Shown: positions 35,778-43,596, counted from the first letter of the stretch. The stretch is DNA of 58,018 nt from Marilutibacter maris (GCF_006546735.2 NZ_VICD02000075.1:1-58018), one strand, 5' to 3'. Program-made: numbers and translations. The notes: a model not told the origin generated them from the sequence alone.

Positions 35778-36839
35778 TCAGTTGTCGTCGCGCCAGCGGC
35801 GCAGCCGGATCGCGGCGAAGACGAAGGCCGCGCCGACGATCGCGCCGATCCACAACTCCGGCATCGTCAGGTTTTCCACCATGCCGGACAGCGAGGCCTC
35901 GTGCAGCAGCGCCTGCACGCCTTCGTTGTCGCCGATCATGTCGCCGGAGCCTTCGCGATAGAACAGATGGCTGCCCGGCACCGTGCCCAGCAGCAGGCGG
36001 CCGACCACGTTCGACCAGAACCAGCCGCTCTGCATGTTGAACAGCTCCATCACGTCGAACCAGCTGACGAAGATGCCGGCGAACAGCGGGATCATGATCG
36101 CCCACAGGAACGGCTTGCTGCGGGCCCAGACCGAGCACAGCATCAGCCAGCCGACCGTCGGCAGCGCCCACAGCGCGAAGACCGGTATCCAGGTCAGGTG
36201 GCCGATGGTCAGGGTGAACAGGTGTGCCGGCCCCCACAGCAGGGTGAACGGGTTGCCGCCGTGGAGCAGCACCACGATGCTGATCAGGGTCAGGAAGCCG
36301 AACATCGTGGCGACGCCGACCAGGCCCGCGATCAGGGGAGCGACCAGGGTCGCGCTGGCGACCTTCGACAACACCGTCTCGGTGTCCGAAAGCGGCAGTG
36401 ACTTCCAGAACAGCACGCTGCGGTCCTTGCGCTCGTCGTACAGGGCGCCGATGCAGTAGAAGAACACCACGAAGGCGAGCACGATGTAGGGCCACATGCC
36501 GCTGAACAGCAGCGAGATGTCGATGCCCTGGCTGAGCTTGGCCAGGTCGTCGGCGCTGAGCTTGCTGGTCAGCATTGCCAGGTCGAAGCCGTTGACCTGG
36601 ACGCCGTCGATCTCGAACTCGCCGGCGGCGGCGGCGCGGTGGCCGGCGACCAGGCCGACGATGATGCCCATCAGGGCGAACAGCAGCGAGATCGCGCCGG
36701 CGATGATCGGGGCCCAGAAGAAGCCGCCGCGGTGTTCCCAGAACTCGCGCTTGAGCAGCAGCTTGAACTTGTGGGTCGGGTGGGGCGCCGTCTGCGGACC
36801 CGGCGTCGGCGAATCATGGGTTTCGACGATGGCGTTCAT
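35778..36839 (-). CDS. ABC-2-type transporter permease
   Basis: The 353-aa integral membrane protein is the partner of the ATPase encoded just upstream. After a soluble N-terminal tail comes KLLLKREFWEHRGGFFWAPI, typical of ABC-2 permeases, and then about six transmembrane segments (near 42-66, 112-132, 160-190, 200-225, 232-255 and 328-346). The loop between segments 1 and 2 (about 68-108) is extracytoplasmic; a soluble cytoplasmic stretch KDRSVLFWKSLPLSDTETV follows segment 2, as in exporters that answer to YtrA/BcrB-like regulators. Its ATG overlaps the ATPase stop as ATGA. Substrate unknown; antibiotic or peptide export is the usual guess for YtrA-controlled pairs. Confidence 0.85.
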   Translation of the reverse strand: MNAIVETHDSPTPGPQTAPHPTHKFKLLLKREFWEHRGGFFWAPIIAGAISLLFALMGIIVGLVAGHRAAAAGEFEIDGVQVNGFDLAMLTSKLSADDLAKLSQGIDISLLFSGMWPYIVLAFVVFFYCIGALYDERKDRSVLFWKSLPLSDTETVLSKVASATLVAPLIAGLVGVATMFGFLTLISIVVLLHGGNPFTLLWGPAHLFTLTIGHLTWIPVFALWALPTVGWLMLCSVWARSKPFLWAIMIPLFAGIFVSWFDVMELFNMQSGWFWSNVVGRLLLGTVPGSHLFYREGSGDMIGDNEGVQALLHEASLSGMVENLTMPELWIGAIVGAAFVFAAIRLRRWRDDN

Positions 36840-37702
36840 GCGTAGGTTCCCTTCATGGTGGCGACGAACAGGTCAGCCAGGCCCGGGGTGCGGGTCTCGC
36901 CGAGTGCGGCCAGGCGATCGCCGGCCACGCCGTCGTAGAGCATCACGGTCTTGCCGAACGGCAGCGCGCGTTCGTCGATCGGCCCCATGCCGCGCGCCTC
37001 CTCGGCGCGATCGCCGTTGACCAGCACCTCGACGAAGCGGTCGCCGAGCTCGTCCATGCCGCTCTCCAGCACGATCTTGCCGTCGCGGATGAACATCACG
37101 TCGGTGAGGATGTGTTCGATCTCCTCGACCTGGTGGGTGGTCACGATGATGGTCTTCTGCTCGTCGAAGTAGTCCTCCAGCAGGCGCTGGTAGAACTGCT
37201 TGCGATAGAGGATGTCCAGCCCCAGGGTCGGCTCGTCGAGCACCAGCAGGCGGGCGTCGATCGCCATCACCAGGGCCAGGTGCAGCTGCACGATCATGCC
37301 CTTGGACATCTCGCGCACCCGCATGTTCGGCTTGAGCTGGGTGCCCTGCAGGAAGCGTTCGCAGCGGTCGCGATCGAAGCGCGGATGCACACCGGCGACG
37401 AACTCGATCGCCTCCTTGACCTTCATCCAGCGCGGCAGCACCGCCACGTCGGCGATGAAGCAGACATCGCGCATCAGCTCGTCGCGCTGGGTGCGCGGAT
37501 CGAGGCCGAGCACGCTCAGCGAACCCTCGAACGGGATCAGGCCGAGCAGGGCCTTCAGCGCGGTGGTCTTGCCGGCGCCGTTGGGGCCGATCAGGCCGAC
37601 GATGCGGCCGGCGGCGATCTCGAACCGGGTGTCGTCCAGTGCGAGCTTGTTCTTGTAGGCCTTGCGCAGGCCCCGGGCGTTGACGACGGTGGAAGCGTTC
37701 AT
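36836..37702 (-). CDS. ABC transporter ATP-binding protein
   Basis: The 288-aa protein energises the adjacent permease. Walker A is GPNGAGKTT (39-47), the Q-loop region is around 80-90, Walker B is LLVLDEPTLGLD (about 152-163) and the H-loop is TTHQVEEIE. The signature segment is degenerate: MSKGM (132-136) replaces LSGGQ, a form common in ABC-2 exporters of the YtrB/BcrA group. The C-terminal about 70 residues form the accessory region seen in drug and peptide exporters. It overlaps both neighbours by four bases (ATGA), so gntR, ATPase and permease are translationally coupled. Confidence 0.9.
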   Translation of the reverse strand: MNASTVVNARGLRKAYKNKLALDDTRFEIAAGRIVGLIGPNGAGKTTALKALLGLIPFEGSLSVLGLDPRTQRDELMRDVCFIADVAVLPRWMKVKEAIEFVAGVHPRFDRDRCERFLQGTQLKPNMRVREMSKGMIVQLHLALVMAIDARLLVLDEPTLGLDILYRKQFYQRLLEDYFDEQKTIIVTTHQVEEIEHILTDVMFIRDGKIVLESGMDELGDRFVEVLVNGDRAEEARGMGPIDERALPFGKTVMLYDGVAGDRLAALGETRTPGLADLFVATMKGTYA

Positions 37703-38073
37703 TGCGTGCCTCCCTCGCGCTGGCCGGCGGCCAGCAGTTCCTCGGTGCTCAGGCCCAGGCGCATGATGCGCTCCAGCACCAGCGGCCATTCCTCCTTGAG
37801 GAAGCGTTCGCGCTCGTTGACCAGCAGCTTCCGGGCGGCTTCTTCGGTGACATACATGCCAAGTCCCCTGCGTTTCTCGATGAGGGCCTCGTCCGCGAGC
37901 TCCTGATAGGCGCGCGAGACGGTGATGGGATTGAGCTGGTACTCGGCGGCGACCTGCCTCACGGAGGGCAGGGCGTCGCCGGGCTTGAGGACGCCGTCAA
38001 GCATCATCGCGATGACGCGTTCCTTCAGCTGGCGATAGATCGGAGCGCCGTCGCTCCATTGGATGGCGGTCAT
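37699..38073 (-). CDS. GntR-family transcriptional regulator, YtrA subfamily
   Basis: The 124-aa protein has an N-terminal winged helix-turn-helix (about 5-75; PIYRQLKERVIAMMLDGVLKPGDALPSVRQVA and LNPITVSRAYQELADEALIEKRRGLGMYV) and only a short two-helix C-terminal part (about 78-120). This is the YtrA layout, whose members usually repress their own ABC transporter operon. ATG 38073 is preferred; a TTG two codons upstream is in frame. It starts two bases after the stop of a small exported protein and ends with a four-base overlap into the ATPase gene. A dyad overlapping the operon's -10 box is the likely operator. Confidence 0.92.
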   Translation of the reverse strand: MTAIQWSDGAPIYRQLKERVIAMMLDGVLKPGDALPSVRQVAAEYQLNPITVSRAYQELADEALIEKRRGLGMYVTEEAARKLLVNERERFLKEEWPLVLERIMRLGLSTEELLAAGQREGGTQ

Positions 38074-38075
38074 GG

Positions 38076-38459
38076 TCAACCCCGCGGTGCGAATGAGAAA
38101 TAAGGCATGACCAACGGCTGGCGCTTGTCGCGCCTGCTGCGATGGCGGGTGGTGGCCGGGTCCGTGGCCGATTTGATGTTCCGGATGAGGGACAGGTCGG
38201 GCGCGACCGGGGCCGCGCTATGCAGCGCGGCCGGGGCGACTTTCGACAGGCATGCGGCGGAGGCGGCGCAGGTGGCCGACACCGCGCTGGAAGTGGCGAC
38301 GATCGCGACCAGGCCGTCGGCGCCGGAGGCCACCTCCAGCATCGCGATCGGGGGCGGATCGCCGGCCCGCATCGCCGGGCTGAAGACCGCCAGCGCCAAG
38401 GCGAGGGCGATGCCGCAGGTGCTGAGGGCGGTCAGGCTGTTTTGGAGCTTGCGGTTCAT
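38076..38459 (-). CDS. Hypothetical small exported protein, first gene of the gntR-ABC operon
   Basis: The 127-aa protein is not recognised. ATG 38459 has a strong SD (AGGAAGG). It has a signal-like hydrophobic segment (about 11-30, LTALSTCGIALALALAVFSP) followed by AMRAGDPPP, an Ala/Ser/Val-rich middle with three cysteines (at about 70-80) and a basic, Arg/Lys-rich C terminus (DPATTRHRSRRDKRQP). The middle could be a second membrane-prone helix. Codon use looks normal for the window. It is the promoter-proximal gene and ends two bases before gntR, so it is co-regulated with the transporter; a sensor or cargo role is possible but unsupported. Confidence 0.6.
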   Translation of the reverse strand: MNRKLQNSLTALSTCGIALALALAVFSPAMRAGDPPPIAMLEVASGADGLVAIVATSSAVSATCAASAACLSKVAPAALHSAAPVAPDLSLIRNIKSATDPATTRHRSRRDKRQPLVMPYFSFAPRG

Positions 38460-38485
38460 GGGGGCCTTCCTGCTCGTTGGTAGAC

Positions 38486-38527
38486 CGGTGTTGTATGCAA
38501 CTATAACACCGAAACACGCTCGGTCAA
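38486..38527 (-). promoter_or_regulatory. Promoter and candidate GntR operator of the ABC operon
   Basis: On the minus strand, TTGACC (-35; 38522-38527), a 16-bp spacer and TATAGT (-10; 38500-38505) form a good sigma-70 promoter. A perfect 7-bp inverted repeat CGGTGTT (38486-38492) / AACACCG (38505-38511) with a 12-bp spacer overlaps the -10 box and the probable start site. This is where a YtrA-type repressor would act. Confidence 0.75.
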
Positions 38528-38586
38528 GTCCCGCCGTCCCCAACTGAAGTCATACTGTCCCGGCCACCCCCTCGGAGCATTCCTGA

Positions 38587-39174
38587 ATGGCCCGGATCCG
38601 CCTGAAACCCTTCCTGCCAGCGGCGCTTGCCGCTTTCCTGCTGTCGGCCGCCGGCGTCGCCTTCGCGGCGGACGGGCTGCTCGCCCACAGTTACCGCCCG
38701 CTGGCCGGCAAGACGCCGGTCGACCTCGGCAGCACCTATTCGGGTGAGGTCGTGTTGATCGTCAACACCGCCAGCAAGTGCGGCTTCACGCCCCAGTTCG
38801 AGGGCCTGGAGGCGATGCATGCCCGTTACCGCGAGCGCGGTTTCGCGGTGCTGGGCTTCCCGTCGGGCGACTTCAAGGAGCAGGAGTTCGAGGACGAGGC
38901 GCAGATCCAGGAGTTCTGCACCCTGACCTACGGAGTGAAGTTCCCGATGTTCCAGAAGGTGCACGTGGTCGGCGAGCGGGCCACGCCGCTGTATCGCGAG
39001 CTCGCCGCCGCGGCCGGCGAGGCGCCGCAGTGGAACTTCCACAAGTACCTGATCGGGCGCGACGGGCGCCTGGTCGCCAGCTACGGCAGCCGCACCACGC
39101 CGGACGATCCGGCGCTTGTCGCGGCGATCGAGCGGGCGCTGGCGGCGCCGCGCCCGCAGCCCGGCGGCGACTGA
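38587..39174 (+). CDS. Exported glutathione peroxidase-family protein
   Basis: The 195-aa protein has a Sec signal peptide (PFLPAALAAFLLSAAGVAFA, cut after about Ala27) and a thioredoxin-fold glutathione peroxidase domain. The catalytic cysteine is Cys65 in NTASKCGFTPQFEGLE. The second motif reads GFPSGDFKEQEFEDE instead of FP(C/S)NQFGGQEP, and the third is WNFHKYLIGRDG with catalytic Trp and Asn. Family members of this cysteine type use thioredoxin or glutathione to reduce peroxides; a periplasmic copy would protect envelope lipids or proteins. ATG 38587 lies on the opposite strand from the small exported protein; the 127-bp intergenic region is shared with the operon promoter. Confidence 0.9.
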   Translation: MARIRLKPFLPAALAAFLLSAAGVAFAADGLLAHSYRPLAGKTPVDLGSTYSGEVVLIVNTASKCGFTPQFEGLEAMHARYRERGFAVLGFPSGDFKEQEFEDEAQIQEFCTLTYGVKFPMFQKVHVVGERATPLYRELAAAAGEAPQWNFHKYLIGRDGRLVASYGSRTTPDDPALVAAIERALAAPRPQPGGD

Positions 39175-39221
39175 TCGAGCCGGCGCCGATTTGCCGGCAT
39201 CGCACGACCCCGCGACAATGT

Positions 39222-39243
39222 CCGCCGGTTCCGCCACCGGCGG
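39222..39243. other. Perfect 8-bp inverted repeat in the gpx-fkp gap
   Basis: CCGCCGGT and ACCGGCGG are separated by six bases. Together with GCCGGC repeats at 39179-39198 this makes the 171-bp gap hairpin-rich. No T-run follows, and no convincing promoter for the FKBP gene is seen. Confidence 0.4.
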
Positions 39244-39345
39244 CGTCCGGATCGTCGGCATCCCGCTGCGGTCCGGTGCGCGGCGGGCGATACACGACAA
39301 ATGGTTCAAGACAGCAACATCCACCGATACAGGAGCAGGTTTGCA

Positions 39346-40281
39346 ATGAAGGCTTTGATGCATGGCGCCGCCACGCTACTGGTGTCCGCCGCGGCGATCA
39401 CCGGCGTCGTTTCCCCCTCGGTGGCCCAGGCCCAGGACGGGACCGAGCTGAGTAGCGAGCGCGACAAGGTCAGCTACATGGTTGGCCACGATGTCGGCCG
39501 TTCGATCGAGCCGATCGGCCCCGATCTCGACCTGCAGGCGTTCCAGCGCGCGATCGAGAATGCGTTCGCCGGCGGTGAGCCGCTGCTCAGCGAGAGCGAG
39601 GTGCCGGCGATCGGCCAGGCGATGATGATGCGTTCGGCGGCGCGTGCCGGCCAGGCGCCGGAAGGCGCGCAGATCCCCGAGGTGGCCAAGGACAAGGCCG
39701 GCTACCTGGTCGGCGCCGACATCGGCCGCTCGATCTCGCCGATCAAGGACGAGATCGAGGTGAAGGTGCTGGTGCAGGCGGTGCGGGCGGTGCTCTACGA
39801 CGAGCCGCTGCTGCTGGACGAGGCCCAGCTGGGCAGCGTGCGCGAGTCGTTCTCCGCGCGACTGAAGGAGAAGGCCGCCGCCAAGGGGCAGGCCAACAAG
39901 GCCGAGGGCGAGAAGTTCCTCGCCGAGAACAAGGCGGTCAAGGGGGTGTTCACCACGCCGTCTGGCCTGCAGTACATGGTCCTGCGCCAGGGCTCGGGTC
40001 CGCGTCCCAAGCCGACCGACCGGGTGCGGGTGAACTATCGCGGCACCTTGCTGGACGGCACCCAGTTCGACAGCTCATACGATCGCGGCCAGCCGGCCGA
40101 GTTCGCGCTGAACCAGGTGATCGCGGGCTGGACCGAGGGCCTGGGCCTGATGCCGGTCGGCAGCAAGTACAAGTTCTGGATCCCGGGCGACCTGGGCTAC
40201 GGCGCCAACGGCGCGCCCGGTGGCGTGATCGGACCGAACGCGCTGCTGGTGTTCGAGGTCGAGCTGCAGACCATCCTGTAA
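39346..40281 (+). CDS. Periplasmic FKBP-type peptidyl-prolyl isomerase with duplicated N-terminal domain
   Basis: The 311-aa protein starts at ATG 39346 behind AGGAG. A Sec signal peptide ends near Ala29 (SVAQA-QDG). The FKBP catalytic domain is at about 205-310 (VRVNYRGTLLDGTQFDSSYDRG, VIAGWTEGLGLMPVGSKYKFWIP, GPNALLVFEVEL). FkpA/Mip proteins have one helical dimerisation domain before it; here there are two similar copies, beginning DKVSYMVGHDVGRSI (40-54) and DKAGYLVGADIGRSI (116-130), each with an E/D-x-PLL-x-E stretch later. A Lys/Ala-rich helix (about 170-200) joins them to the catalytic domain. It helps fold envelope proteins; a second exported FKBP gene follows. Confidence 0.92.
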   Translation: MKALMHGAATLLVSAAAITGVVSPSVAQAQDGTELSSERDKVSYMVGHDVGRSIEPIGPDLDLQAFQRAIENAFAGGEPLLSESEVPAIGQAMMMRSAARAGQAPEGAQIPEVAKDKAGYLVGADIGRSISPIKDEIEVKVLVQAVRAVLYDEPLLLDEAQLGSVRESFSARLKEKAAAKGQANKAEGEKFLAENKAVKGVFTTPSGLQYMVLRQGSGPRPKPTDRVRVNYRGTLLDGTQFDSSYDRGQPAEFALNQVIAGWTEGLGLMPVGSKYKFWIPGDLGYGANGAPGGVIGPNALLVFEVELQTIL

Positions 40282-40300
40282 CGGCTCGACCGGTCGCCGC

Positions 40301-40340
40301 CTCGCCGCGGCACCGTGCGTAGGCACGGCACCGCGGCGAG
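40301..40340 (+). terminator. Long GC-rich hairpin between the two FKBP genes
   Basis: CTCGCCGCGG / CCGCGGCGAG (10 bp) and, inside it, CCGTGC / GCACGG (6 bp) form a 16-bp stem with one CA/CA internal mismatch and a GTAG loop, 19 bases past the stop. There is no T-run. It is one of the most stable hairpins in the window and probably limits read-through or protects the upstream mRNA. Confidence 0.6.
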
Positions 40341-40433
40341 CGGATATGCGGAACCGTTCGACGCGTCGCGGTCGTGTTCATCGACAACGTGCGACCCTTT
40401 TCCTCTTCCCAATTCATTGCCGGAACCCAGTCC

Positions 40434-41246
40434 ATGTCCCCGATTGCCCGTACCGCCAAGGCGGCGCTGACCGCCTCCGTCCTGAGCATCGCGCTGCTGT
40501 CCGCCTGTTCTCCTTCCGGGGAGGCGTCCGGCGAGGCCGCTGGCGACACCGCCGACGCCGCCGATGCCGCCGATGCCGACAAGGCCGATGGCGATGCCCT
40601 GGTGATCGAGGGGCTGGAGGGCGACAAGGCCCAGGCCAGCTACATGATCGGCATGGAGATCGGCAAGTCGCTGGAGTCGGTGAAGGATGAGGTCGATACC
40701 GATGTGCTGTTCGGCGCGATCCGCGACAGCCTCGACGGCAAGCCGTCGCTGCTGTCGGAGGAGCAGGCCCAGCAGGTCGCCGCGCGCTTCGGCGAGCACA
40801 TGGCCGGCAAGCTGGAGGCCGAGCGTGTCGAGGAGGGCAAGAAGAATGCCGAGGCCGGTCGCCAGTTCCTGGAGTTGAACGGCAAGAAGGACGGGGTCGT
40901 GACCACCGAGTCCGGTCTGCAGTACCAGGTGCTCACCGAGGGCAAGGGGCCCAAGCCCAAGGAGAGTGACGTCGTTCGTGTCCACTACAAGGGCACCCTG
41001 CTCGACGGCAGCACCTTCGACGACTCCATCGCCCGCGGCGAGCCGGCGGTGTTCCCGCTCGGACAGGTGGTGCCGGGTTGGCGCGAGGGGCTGACCCTGA
41101 TGCCGGTCGGCAGCAAGTACCAGTTCTGGATCCCGGGCGACCTCGGCTACGGCGAGATGGGAACCCCGGGCGGCCCGATCGGGCCGAACCAGACCCTGGT
41201 GTTCGAGGTCGAGCTGCTCGGCATCGAGGCGCCGCCGGCCGGCTGA
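40434..41246 (+). CDS. FKBP-type peptidyl-prolyl isomerase lipoprotein
   Basis: The 270-aa protein starts at ATG 40434. The signal ends in lipobox LLSAC (Cys25), followed by a Gly/Asp/Ala-rich low-complexity linker (about 27-58). It has one N-terminal dimerisation domain (about 60-125; DKAQASYMIGMEIGKSLESVKDEVD), a linking helix, and an FKBP catalytic domain (about 160-265; VVRVHYKGTLLDGSTFDDSIARG, VVPGWREGLTLMPVGSKYQFWIP, GPNQTLVFEVELLGI). It is close to the preceding protein in the catalytic domain, so the two genes look like a tandem duplication that has diverged in anchoring and N-terminal domains. Mip/FkpA-like chaperone-isomerase role at the envelope. Confidence 0.92.
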   Translation: MSPIARTAKAALTASVLSIALLSACSPSGEASGEAAGDTADAADAADADKADGDALVIEGLEGDKAQASYMIGMEIGKSLESVKDEVDTDVLFGAIRDSLDGKPSLLSEEQAQQVAARFGEHMAGKLEAERVEEGKKNAEAGRQFLELNGKKDGVVTTESGLQYQVLTEGKGPKPKESDVVRVHYKGTLLDGSTFDDSIARGEPAVFPLGQVVPGWREGLTLMPVGSKYQFWIPGDLGYGEMGTPGGPIGPNQTLVFEVELLGIEAPPAG

Positions 41247-41284
41247 GCGGCCGAGCGGCTGTTCCGTGCGGTATAAGCTCGCTT

Positions 41285-41308
41285 GCGGCGGGCCCTTGCC
41301 GCGGTTTT
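41285..41308 (+). terminator. Probable terminator after the FKBP lipoprotein gene
   Basis: GCGGC (41285-41289) pairs with GCCGC (41298-41302) across an eight-base loop, followed by GGTTTT. The stem is short, but a T-run is present. Confidence 0.5.
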
Positions 41309-41312
41309 AGTG

Positions 41313-41336
41313 ATGACTGCCGCATGCGGCAGTCAT
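41313..41336. promoter_or_regulatory. Perfect 24-bp palindrome upstream of ugd
   Basis: The half-site ATGACTGCCGCA (41313-41324) is followed directly by its exact reverse complement, with no loop. It ends 19 bases before the ugd ATG. It could be an operator, a leader hairpin covering the region near the SD (AGGATCGAG), or part of a terminator. Confidence 0.7.
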
Positions 41337-41355
41337 TCCAGCAACAGGATCGAGT

Positions 41356-42702
41356 ATGCGCGTCACCATTTTCGGAACCGGCTATGTCGGCCTGGTCACC
41401 GGCACCTGCCTGGCCGATGTCGGTCACAGCGTCGTGTGCGTGGATATCGACCAGGCCAAGGTCGAGGGCTTGAACCGCGGCGTGATTCCGATCTTCGAGC
41501 CCGGCCTGGAGCCGATGGTCAAGGCCAATCATGCCGCCGGTCGCCTGCGCTTCACCACCGACGCGGCGGCGGCGATCGAGCGTGGCGACATCATCTTCAT
41601 CGCGGTCGGCACGCCGCCGGACGAGGACGGCAGCGCCGACCTCAGGTACGTGCTGGAGGTCGCCCGGACCATCGGTCGGCACCTGTCGCGACCGGCGGTG
41701 GTGGTCGACAAGTCGACGGTGCCGGTGGGGACCGCCGACAAGGTGCGCGCGGCCATCGCCGCCGAGCTGCAGGCGCGCGGCGCCGATATCGCATTCGAGG
41801 TCGCCTCCAACCCCGAGTTCCTCAAGGAGGGCGATGCGGTCAACGACTGCATGCGCCCGGACCGTATCGTGATCGGCGCCAGCGACCCGGACGCGATCGA
41901 GAAGCTCAAGCGCCTGTACGCGCCGTTCAACCGCAACCACGAACGCATCGTGGTGATGGACGTGCGCTCGGCCGAGCTGACCAAGTACGCCGCCAACGCG
42001 ATGCTGGCGACCAAGATCAGCTTCATGAACGAGATCGCCAACATCGCCGAGCGGGTCGGCGCCGACGTCGAGATGGTCCGCCATGGCATCGGCTCGGACC
42101 CGCGGATCGGCTGGCACTTCATCTATCCCGGAGCCGGCTACGGTGGCTCGTGCTTCCCCAAGGACGTGCAGGCACTGGCGCGGACCGCCCAGCACCACGG
42201 CGTCGAACCTCGCCTGCTCAATGCGGTGGAGGCGGTCAACGAGCACCAGAAGGGCCATCTGTTCGAGCTGATGGCGCGCCACTACGGCGGTGTCGACGCG
42301 CTGCGCGGAAAGACCGTGGCGGTGTGGGGGCTGGCGTTCAAGCCCAATACCGACGACATGCGCGAAGCGTCCAGCCGGCGCCTGCTGGCGCAGCTGTGGG
42401 AGGCCGGCGCACGGGTCCGCGCCTATGATCCGGAGGCGCGGCAGGAAGCGCAGCGGATCTTCGGCGAGCGCGACGATCTGCTGCTCTGCGACTCCGCCAA
42501 TGCGGCCCTGGCCGATGCCGACGCGCTCGTCGTGGTGACCGAATGGAAGCCGTTCCGCAGCCCCGACTTCGCGCGTATCCGCGGAGCCCTGGCCGATGCG
42601 GTGATCTTCGACGGCCGCAATCTGTACCATCCCGACGAGGTCGAGGCGGCCGGCATCGCGTACTACGGCATCGGCCGCGGGCGCTCGATCGGCCTGGACT
42701 GA
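41356..42702 (+). CDS. ugd: UDP-glucose 6-dehydrogenase
   Basis: Ugd oxidises UDP-glucose to UDP-glucuronate with two NAD+, supplying precursors for surface polysaccharides or lipid A modification. The 448-aa protein has the NAD-binding start [24 protein letters not shown], the central helix with [23 protein letters not shown], the catalytic cysteine in [16 protein letters not shown], and the C-terminal UDP-binding domain ([36 protein letters not shown]). Length and all motifs are normal. It stands apart from any polysaccharide cluster. slyX follows after only 10 bp and may be co-transcribed. Confidence 0.97.
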   Translation: MRVTIFGTGYVGLVTGTCLADVGHSVVCVDIDQAKVEGLNRGVIPIFEPGLEPMVKANHAAGRLRFTTDAAAAIERGDIIFIAVGTPPDEDGSADLRYVLEVARTIGRHLSRPAVVVDKSTVPVGTADKVRAAIAAELQARGADIAFEVASNPEFLKEGDAVNDCMRPDRIVIGASDPDAIEKLKRLYAPFNRNHERIVVMDVRSAELTKYAANAMLATKISFMNEIANIAERVGADVEMVRHGIGSDPRIGWHFIYPGAGYGGSCFPKDVQALARTAQHHGVEPRLLNAVEAVNEHQKGHLFELMARHYGGVDALRGKTVAVWGLAFKPNTDDMREASSRRLLAQLWEAGARVRAYDPEARQEAQRIFGERDDLLLCDSANAALADADALVVVTEWKPFRSPDFARIRGALADAVIFDGRNLYHPDEVEAAGIAYYGIGRGRSIGLD

Positions 42703-42712
42703 GCCCGGGCCG

Positions 42713-42964
42713 ATGAATCCGGACGACACGACGATGCGCGACGATCACGAACAACGCCTGGCGGAGCTGGAATCGCGCATCGCGTTCCAGGAGCATGCGC
42801 TGAACGAGCTCAGCGACGCGCTGGCCGCCGCGCGCGACGAGGAGGCCCGCAACGCGCTGTTGCTGCAGCGGGCGCTGGAGGACCTCAGGCAGTTGCGCCT
42901 GGCGCTTTCCAGCGGCCCCGTCGCCGCCGATCCGGCGAACGAACCACCGCCTCCGCACTACTGA
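42713..42964 (+). CDS. slyX: SlyX-family protein
   Basis: The 83-aa protein is mostly one coiled-coil helix (EQRLAELESRIAFQEHALNELSDALAAA to about residue 65) and ends in PPPPHY, the C-terminal tail that marks SlyX. Function is not established in any organism. Two starts are possible: ATG 42713, used here, or ATG 42734 (MRDDHEQRLAELESR), which aligns better with the shorter E. coli protein and has GGAC at a suitable distance. It follows ugd by 10 bases. Confidence 0.88.
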   Translation: MNPDDTTMRDDHEQRLAELESRIAFQEHALNELSDALAAARDEEARNALLLQRALEDLRQLRLALSSGPVAADPANEPPPPHY

Positions 42965-42992
42965 ACGAGCACGACACAGCGGCCGCAAAAAG

Positions 42993-43577
42993 ATGAGTGA
43001 CACCCTCCGCAACCAGTTGCTCGGACTCGGCTTCAAGCCCAGTCCGGGAAAGCCCGCAGACCGCAAGCGCAAGGGCGGCGGCGGCAACAAGCCGCGCCAG
43101 AATGCCGCGGCCGGCAAACCCGCCCGGGGCGGCGGCAAGGCCCGCAGCCGTGAGGACATCGATCTGGGCAAGGCCTACGCGATCCGCGCCCAGCGCGAGA
43201 AGGAAGAACGGATCGCGGCCGAGCAGGCCCGGCAGGAAGAGGCGCGCAAGCGCCGCGAGGCCCGCGCCAGGCTCGCCGAGATGCTGGAGGGCAAGGCGCT
43301 CAATCGCGACGACGCCGATATCGCCCGCCATTTCGAGTACGGCGGCAAGATCAAGCGGGTCTACGTGAGCGCCGACCAGCTCAAGGCCTTGAACGCCGGC
43401 GAATTGGGCGTGATTCAGCACAATGGACGCTATCTGCTGGTCGGCGCCGACGTGCTGGCGCAGGCCGAGCGGTTGTTCGCCCCCGCGGTCGCGCTGAAGG
43501 TCGATCCGGACGCGCCGGTCGCCGACGATCCCTACGCCGACCCCAAGTACCAGGTGCCCGACGACCTGGTCTGGTAG
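42993..43577 (+). CDS. DUF2058 family protein (YaiL-like)
   Basis: The 194-aa protein begins MSDTLRNQLLGLGFKPSP, the usual start of this family, then a Lys/Gly/Ala-rich basic stretch (about 18-50), a long charged helix rich in Glu/Arg (about 60-100) and a C-terminal domain with ARHFEYGGKIKRVYVSADQLKALNAGELGVIQHNGRYLLV. The family is described as nucleoprotein/polynucleotide-associated, but no activity is proven; the basic N terminus is consistent with nucleic-acid binding. It lies 28 bp after slyX. The SD is poor (AAAAAG). A composite repeat follows its stop. Confidence 0.85.
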   Translation: MSDTLRNQLLGLGFKPSPGKPADRKRKGGGGNKPRQNAAAGKPARGGGKARSREDIDLGKAYAIRAQREKEERIAAEQARQEEARKRREARARLAEMLEGKALNRDDADIARHFEYGGKIKRVYVSADQLKALNAGELGVIQHNGRYLLVGADVLAQAERLFAPAVALKVDPDAPVADDPYADPKYQVPDDLVW

Positions 43578-43596
43578 CACCACGCCACCCATGCCC

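Noticed and set aside
41271-41276. TATAAG as a promoter for ugd
   Set aside because: It lies before a terminator-like hairpin (41285-41308), which would stop a transcript starting there, and has no -35.
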